A program made the translations under genes and the position numbers. DNA of 6,828 bases from Clostridia bacterium (lineage in GTDB: Bacteria > Bacillota > Clostridia > Christensenellales > Borkfalkiaceae): positions 1 through 6,828 of the forward strand of contig JAIDFD010000079.1 in the NCBI GenBank assembly GCA_029054485.1, given 5' to 3'. The first letter of the stretch is position 1. The number at the start of each line of letters is the position of its first letter. The notes under the pieces were generated by a model. It saw only the letters and a program-made list of their open reading frames with translations, did no database searches and had not been told where the DNA came from. Shown one piece after another: positions 1 through 4,600 of the stretch.

Positions 1-39
1 CCCCCCCCGCCCGCCCGCGCCCCCCTTTTTTTTTTTTTT
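1..39. other. low-complexity contig end, probable sequencing/assembly artefact
   Basis: Bases 1-25 are only C and G, and bases 26-39 are fourteen T. Read on the minus strand this is a poly-A run followed by a nearly pure G run. That order is typical of reads running past the end of an insert and adapter on two-colour Illumina chemistry. Bases 40-70 (minus strand, after the last collagen triplet) break the repeat register and might be adapter, chimeric or genuine sequence. I did not match them to a known adapter. Nothing biological should be inferred from 1-39. Confidence 0.75.
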
Positions 40-421
40 GTACCGTCGTCCAGGTTCCGCTAGTCTTGTCGGTTACGCCTGTGGGTCCGGTTACGCCTGT
101 GGGTCCGGTTACGCCTGTGGGTCCGGTAACACCATCCATGCCGTCCTCACCAGTAGGACCTGTTGCGCCTCTTGGTCCGCGGAATCCTGTGGGGCCTGTT
201 TCACCGATTGGACCGGTCGCGCCCGTTGCACCGGTCGCGCCTCTCGGTCCGATTGGACCTGTTGCACCGGTTAAGCCTCTGGGACCTGTTGCGCCGGGTG
301 CGCCCGTTGGTCCCGTTATGCCCGTGAGTGTATACACCGTCCTCACTTCCGAGCCGCCGCAAGCGCAGCCGCAGCCGCCGTTACAGCAATTATAGGCTAT
401 TGATATTAAGTTTTCATTCAT
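1..421 (-). CDS. collagen-like Gly-X-Thr repeat protein with Cys-rich N-terminus (3' truncated by window edge)
   Basis: The minus-strand frame opens with ATG at 421-419 and has no stop before the window edge. The start is supported by AGAGG eight bases upstream and by an 8-bp overlap with the end of the glycosyltransferase gene. Residues 1-33 have no hydrophobic signal peptide and contain a cysteine cluster (C12, C13, C17, C19, C21, motif CCNGGCGCAC). Residues 34-117 (positions 322-71) are 28 perfect Gly-X-Y triplets such as GPT, GVT, GAT, GPR and GPI. Nineteen have Thr at Y, and Pro at X is frequent. This pattern is known from bacterial collagen-like proteins, including the BclA family of exosporium filaments, which form triple helices and carry O-glycans on Thr. 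A spore-surface or cell-surface role is inferred; no C-terminal trimerisation domain is visible. After residue 117 the frame leaves the Gly-X-Y register ([11 protein letters not shown], then poly-Lys and Gly/Arg) and runs into a probable artefact, so the true C-terminus is missing. Confidence 0.85.
   Translation of the reverse strand, partial: MNENLISIAYNCCNGGCGCACGGSEVRTVYTLTGITGPTGAPGATGPRGLTGATGPIGPRGATGATGATGPIGETGPTGFRGPRGATGPTGEDGMDGVTGPTGVTGPTGVTGPTGVTDKTSGTWTTVQKKKKGGRGRAGG
71..124 (-). repeat. three perfect 18-bp tandem repeats encoding GPTGVT
   Basis: Positions 71-88, 89-106 and 107-124 are identical on the plus strand (GGTTACGCCTGTGGGTCC). On the coding strand each unit gives Gly-Pro-Thr-Gly-Val-Thr. 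A diverged fourth unit begins at 125. Perfect identity at the nucleotide level, including third codon positions, points to recent tandem duplication. The rest of the collagen region repeats only at protein level. The repeats lie at the contig end and probably stopped the assembly, so the true copy number may be higher. Confidence 0.9.
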
Positions 422-1508
422 CTATATTACCTCTTAAACCGAGTTTGCTTTCAAAATATTTTTTGTTGTAAAGATAGTTTTCGTTATGCGGTTTAATCTT
501 TCCTGCGGCGGTATTATAGCTGTTTGCACGCTCGATATCGCCCAGTCTGTCATAAATCACACACAACTGCATATTGGGAATAAAACCGCAATAATCCTTG
601 TTTACAAATCCGCCGTTTTCTTCTTCCGATGGCGCATACAGCGCTTGGCGGTACCAGTAAATCGCGGTCGCTAAGTCGCCTTTATTGAAAAAATATCCGC
701 CCAAAATACAGCAAGCCTGACTTTGGGGCGGCGCGAAAGTGAAACTGCGCAGAAGCGAAACAAGCGCGTTTTTTTCATCGCCGAGACTTGAATATGCGGA
801 ATACAAATTCAGACAGGCTTCAACCTTGTTGACCGACCAACCGTTTCCGTTCAGAAAATCTTCCAAAACAGCGCAACTTTCGCGCAACATTCCGTTGAAA
901 AACAGCTCTCTGCCGTAGTAAAACTTCTGCCTCTCGTCCAGCGGTTTGCCTTCGGCAATCTGTTTTTGAAGTATGCGCAAATTTCTCAGCGGCTCGGAGG
1001 GCTTGATTTTTTTATGGTAAATCACTGCGTCCGAGCGAAGTATCCTGCCACGCGGCGTCACCGCCTCGTGTACCGCGCCCGAAAAGCGGTAATTTCCGCT
1101 CCGTCTGAAAATCCGCTCTCTGTCGTATACGAAAGTCGGCTCGCCGTTATCGAAAGCCGCCGCATACGGCAAAACCGCCATATCGTAGTTTTCAAAATTT
1201 TCTTTGAGACGGACGATTTTTTCACAGTTTTCGTCCGTTATAACATCGTCAGCATCCAGCCACATAACAAGGTCGCAATTCGCTTTTTCAAACGCAAAAT
1301 TGCGGGCGGCGGAAAAATCATCGCACCAACTAAAATAATACACCTTGTCGGTGAACTCTTTTGCAATCTCAACCGTGCCATCGTTCGAGCCTGTATCCGC
1401 CACGATTATTTCATCGGCGAATTTGGCGGCGCAACTTAGGCACCGCCTTAAAACCTGCTCTTCATTTTTTACTATAAGGCACACGCTTAAAGTCATTTTC
1501 AATCCCAT
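414..1508 (-). CDS. family 2 glycosyltransferase with C-terminal TPR-like repeats
   Basis: This is a 364-residue cytoplasmic protein with no signal peptide or membrane helix. Residues 5-170 are a GT-A, family 2 nucleotide-sugar transferase domain. They show the first strand [11 protein letters not shown] (7-17), the nucleotide-binding DTGSNDGT (38-45), the metal-binding DADD (85-88) within WLDADD, and the downstream GAVHE (144-148) and YH (164-165). Residues 197-340 form about four helical-pair repeats resembling TPRs (about 197-220, 229-260, 263-293 and 311-340), probably for binding the acceptor protein. GT2-TPR enzymes usually glycosylate proteins or surface polymers; the sugar cannot be read from sequence. 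The gene overlaps the collagen-like gene by 8 bp, so that protein is the best candidate acceptor. The start is uncertain. ATG at 1508 is the longest, but ATG at 1496 has a weak GGGA six bases upstream and gives the more usual family N-terminus [13 protein letters not shown]. Confidence 0.93.
   Translation of the reverse strand: MGLKMTLSVCLIVKNEEQVLRRCLSCAAKFADEIIVADTGSNDGTVEIAKEFTDKVYYFSWCDDFSAARNFAFEKANCDLVMWLDADDVITDENCEKIVRLKENFENYDMAVLPYAAAFDNGEPTFVYDRERIFRRSGNYRFSGAVHEAVTPRGRILRSDAVIYHKKIKPSEPLRNLRILQKQIAEGKPLDERQKFYYGRELFFNGMLRESCAVLEDFLNGNGWSVNKVEACLNLYSAYSSLGDEKNALVSLLRSFTFAPPQSQACCILGGYFFNKGDLATAIYWYRQALYAPSEEENGGFVNKDYCGFIPNMQLCVIYDRLGDIERANSYNTAAGKIKPHNENYLYNKKYFESKLGLRGNIDE
430..434 (-). 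promoter_or_regulatory. Shine-Dalgarno site of the collagen-like gene
   Basis: The minus strand reads AGAGG at 434-430, followed by eight bases and then ATG at 421. It lies inside the last codons of the glycosyltransferase gene. Its match to the anti-Shine-Dalgarno sequence and its spacing decide the start of the collagen-like gene, which has no in-window stop and is easily missed. Confidence 0.8.
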
Positions 1509-1522
1509 TTTTGCAGTAATAC

Positions 1523-1528
1523 ATTATA
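1523..1528 (-). promoter_or_regulatory. possible -10 box upstream of the glycosyltransferase-collagen operon
   Basis: The minus strand has a perfect TATAAT at 1528-1523, and initiation would fall near 1516. That gives a leader of about 20 bases if translation begins at 1496, or only about 8 if at 1508. No good -35 hexamer lies 16-19 bases upstream (GGACGC at 17), and a TTTACA is 27 bases away. The call rests mainly on the -10 match and its place between a terminator and an operon start. Confidence 0.35.
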
Positions 1529-1573
1529 TGCAGCCGCCCTCCCGCGCGTCCCTATTGTAAAGCCGCATATTAA

Positions 1574-1602
1574 AGCCGCCCGCGCAAAATGCGCGGGCGG
1601 CT
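1574..1602 (-). terminator. GC-rich hairpin, probable intrinsic terminator of the large surface-protein gene
   Basis: AGCCGCCCGCGC (1574-1585) and GCGCGGGCGGCT (1591-1602) are a perfect 12-bp inverted repeat. An extra A-T pair leaves a three-base loop. On the minus strand the stem begins 21 bases after the stop codon at 1626-1624 and is followed by TTTAATAT, a short, imperfect U-tract. The very stable stem and the position between two genes support termination. The weak U-tract leaves room for partial read-through into the glycosyltransferase operon. Confidence 0.65.
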
Positions 1603-1623
1603 GAAATTTTAACCTGCAAAAAA

Positions 1624-4600
1624 TTATTCTTTATAGTTTTCGTAGAAGCCGTCGAAATCATCGAATTCCGACTTCCCCGCTTGCACGTTGCGCTTTGCGT
1701 CGCGCAAAGGTTTTTGCGTTGTGTCAACCGTGGTCGTGGTCGTAATCACCGCATCGGACGGATAAGGGGTTGATACGTTACCCGACTGGGAAGTGCCCGC
1801 CTCAATCATTTGCGGGGGTTCTGCGGGGGTTATCTGCACGGGACGTTCCTTTTGCGCAAGATTTTTGAGAGCCGCGACCGCCAGTGCGCCAAGTGTATCC
1901 AGCGAAATATTGCCGTTACCGTTGCCGCCGAGCGAGCCCATATGGGGCGTGTACGGACCGCGGATAAGCTGCTCTTCGGCATAGCGCGTACGCTCCTCCG
2001 CGTATCTCGCCCTCTCTTCCGCCGCGCGTAAAGCACGCTCTTCCGCCTGTCGTGCGCGTTCTTCTTCGGCGCGTGACATACGCTCCTCCGCGTATCTCGC
2101 CCTCTCTTCCGCCGCGCGCAATCGTTCTTCAAGCATAAACGCTCCGCCCGTCTGATAGGTCATAGGCTGTTGCATAGGCATTGGCTGAATTGACTGCGCC
2201 GCCGCAAGTTTTGCACGCATCTCCGCAAGCTCCATTTCGAGTTTCATTATCGCGGAATTGTCCTGCACCTGCTGTGCGGGCTGTGCCTGTTGCGCCGCGA
2301 GTTTCGCGCGCATTTCGGCAAGCTCCATTTCCAGCTTCATTACCGCCGCATTATCCGCCGGCGGCGCCTGTTGAGCCATAGGCTGTTGTACTTGCGGAAC
2401 AGGCGAAGCCTGCTGGGGCATAGCCATAGTTGCCATACCTGCGCCTGCCATTCCCATACCCGCCATACCTGCCTGCATACGGATTTTTTCAAGCTCGGCT
2501 TCCTGCTTTGCTTTTGCAAGCTCGCGCTCGGTTTCAAGCCGCTCTTTCTGAGCCTGCCTTTCTTCCTCTCTGCGCTGTCTTTCCTCTTCCTTGCGCTGGC
2601 GCTCTTCCTCTTTGCGCGCTTTTGCTTCCTCGCGCTCTTCCTTGCTCTTTCTGCGTTTGCATGCAACCGCAATTATGATTATAAGCACAAGCAAGATTAC
2701 CAACGCTATTACTAACCACACCCACAAAGGCAAACCCATCATGGTCTTGGTCATGAAGTCTTTTACCGCACCCATAGCCGCCGAAAGTCCGCTCTTCTTG
2801 ATGCTGTACTCAACCATGGCGGTCGCGTTCTTTTCGCTGCCTACGCCGTTGACAAACTCGAAGTTGCCCGCATCCTCGCCGCTCAATATTGCGTCTACAA
2901 GATAGGAATTCCCGCCCGCAAACTCAACGGTATCAAGCAGATTTTTGTCGTTGTCGTAGTAGCGGATTATAAGCTCAACATCGATTAAGCCCTCGTTTAT
3001 TGCGTCCTTGTACGCCGCTAACGCGTTAATCACCGCGCCCTCTTTTCCGTTCAAATTCCAGTTGGCGGTAAGTTGCGCCTTATTTATCGTCCAAGGCAAA
3101 GTCAGCATAGAGCGGTCTACGCTTACGCTAAGCTCTTCCGCCGCAAGCGTTGCCCTTGCAAGCGAATACTTTGTCGCGGTCGCGCCGCCCTCTTCGGGCA
3201 TTGCCCAGATATAGTTTTTATTAGTCAAAGTAAGGTATGCGATATAATCGCCCGCATTTCTGCCGATTGCGGCGGATATGCCGTTTTCGCCCACAACTTC
3301 GATAATATCTTTGTAAAGGGGATAACTTCCTTTAAGGTATTCGGTCAAAGTGAAGTCGTAGCCGCTGAAAATCATCTCATCGATTTCGGGTATAGCGATT
3401 TCCATAGGCGCGATTTCAAACAGCACTCTCGTAGGCTTTAAAATGTAAATCGTATCGTAAGGCGCTACAAGATTTACTACCGCAACGTACTTGCCGGCGT
3501 CCGCCGTTTTAGGATCAAAGTTTTCAACTTTTTCCAAAAGGTCGGTAATGCTTTCCGCCTTCCAGTATTCAACCGTGTAGTACGCCGAAGACATTCCTTC
3601 GCCTGAAACTTTTACGTTTACGGTGGCTTCCGAATAAACGCCGCTTACTTCCACTTCGACTTTAGCCGCCAGCTTGTCATCGCCGATATCAAACTGTTCC
3701 TGACAGTTTTTACCCGAATTATCAACCAGTATGTACGAACCGACTTCATCCCTTTTAAGTCTTACTTCAACCTTTATGGTCAGGAAGATTTTGCTGCCGT
3801 CTGCGGCAACGGTCTTATCATAAAGCTGTTTAAGTGCGTTAATACCTTCGCCGACGGGATCGCCGTTTTCGTCATAGTAGTAATATTCTACAAGGTCTGC
3901 GTATTCCGGTTTATCGAGAAGAAGCTGACGTGTTTCGTACTCGTTGCCTTCATCGTCATAAACGGTAACCCACGTCCACGCAACATTAATTTGCTTTTCG
4001 GTTATTTCCCAAGTTAAGTTGGGAACGGTAGGCGCGTTATAGTTTGCATCCGTGGTCGTAATGGTTGCGCTCGCTACATAGTTATTACGTACTGCCCTGC
4101 CCGTATTGCCCGAATAGCTTACTTGAAGCTCGCTGGGCAGCGCAACGAGTCTGCCGTTTACGCGCTGCATAAGTTTCAGCGTAACCGTTTTTATACCGTT
4201 TATTTCGGGGTGCTTTACATCGTACTCGGTTACGTTATCATCGGCATCGCCCGTGTAATTGTATACCCAGACAAAGTCAATATTGTATTCGCCCTTGGTA
4301 ATTTCGTAATTTAGGGTAAACGTAGTATCAGTGAACTCTACTAACGGGTTGGTGGACTGGATAGTAACCGTTACCGAATACGAAGCGCCTACTGCCGTAG
4401 CCGTTTTTGTTCCGCCGTAGCCCTTAATGCCCAGTCCCGTAGGAAGCGAGTCCGCGTCAATGAAAAAGCTGTACTCTTTACCCGTGTACGGCAGCGAAGC
4501 CGTTAAAACGTTGTTCGCTGTAGTGCCGGTTATCGAAGTGCCGTTTCCAGTACCGCCCAGTTTGTACTTCCAGTCAACGCTGCTTAAAGTTGCGTTCTGT

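Noticed and set aside
26..39. A14 run on the coding strand as a programmed frameshift or phase-variation tract
   Set aside because: It abuts a C/G-only tract at the contig end and follows loss of the collagen register, so an artefact is more likely.
71..124. CRISPR-like short repeats
   Set aside because: The 18-bp units are contiguous with no spacers and encode collagen triplets in frame.
66..395. Plus-strand ORF rich in Pro-Val-Gly-Pro-Val repeats, looking like a repetitive proline-rich protein
   Set aside because: It is the antisense shadow of the Gly-X-Y collagen frame. The minus strand has a Shine-Dalgarno, an operon overlap and perfect Gly periodicity; the plus ORF has no ribosome binding site.
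966..1439. 157-codon plus-strand ORF opposite the glycosyltransferase
   Set aside because: It lies antisense to a well-supported catalytic domain, has no Shine-Dalgarno, and its composition (Arg, His, Ile) is typical of a shadow frame.
1524..1727. Minus-strand 67-codon ORF across the surface-protein end and intergenic gap
   Set aside because: It is out of frame with the surface protein, spans the terminator hairpin and has no recognisable composition or ribosome binding site.
2290..2715. Plus-strand Leu/Phe-rich ORF that resembles a hydrophobic protein
   Set aside because: It is the complement of Glu/Lys/Arg-rich coiled-coil codons (CTC/TTC runs), an expected by-product of the minus-strand gene.
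1624..2733. LPXTG-type sorting signal at the end of the surface protein
   Set aside because: No LPXTG-like motif precedes the transmembrane helix, and a long tail follows it instead of a short basic tail.
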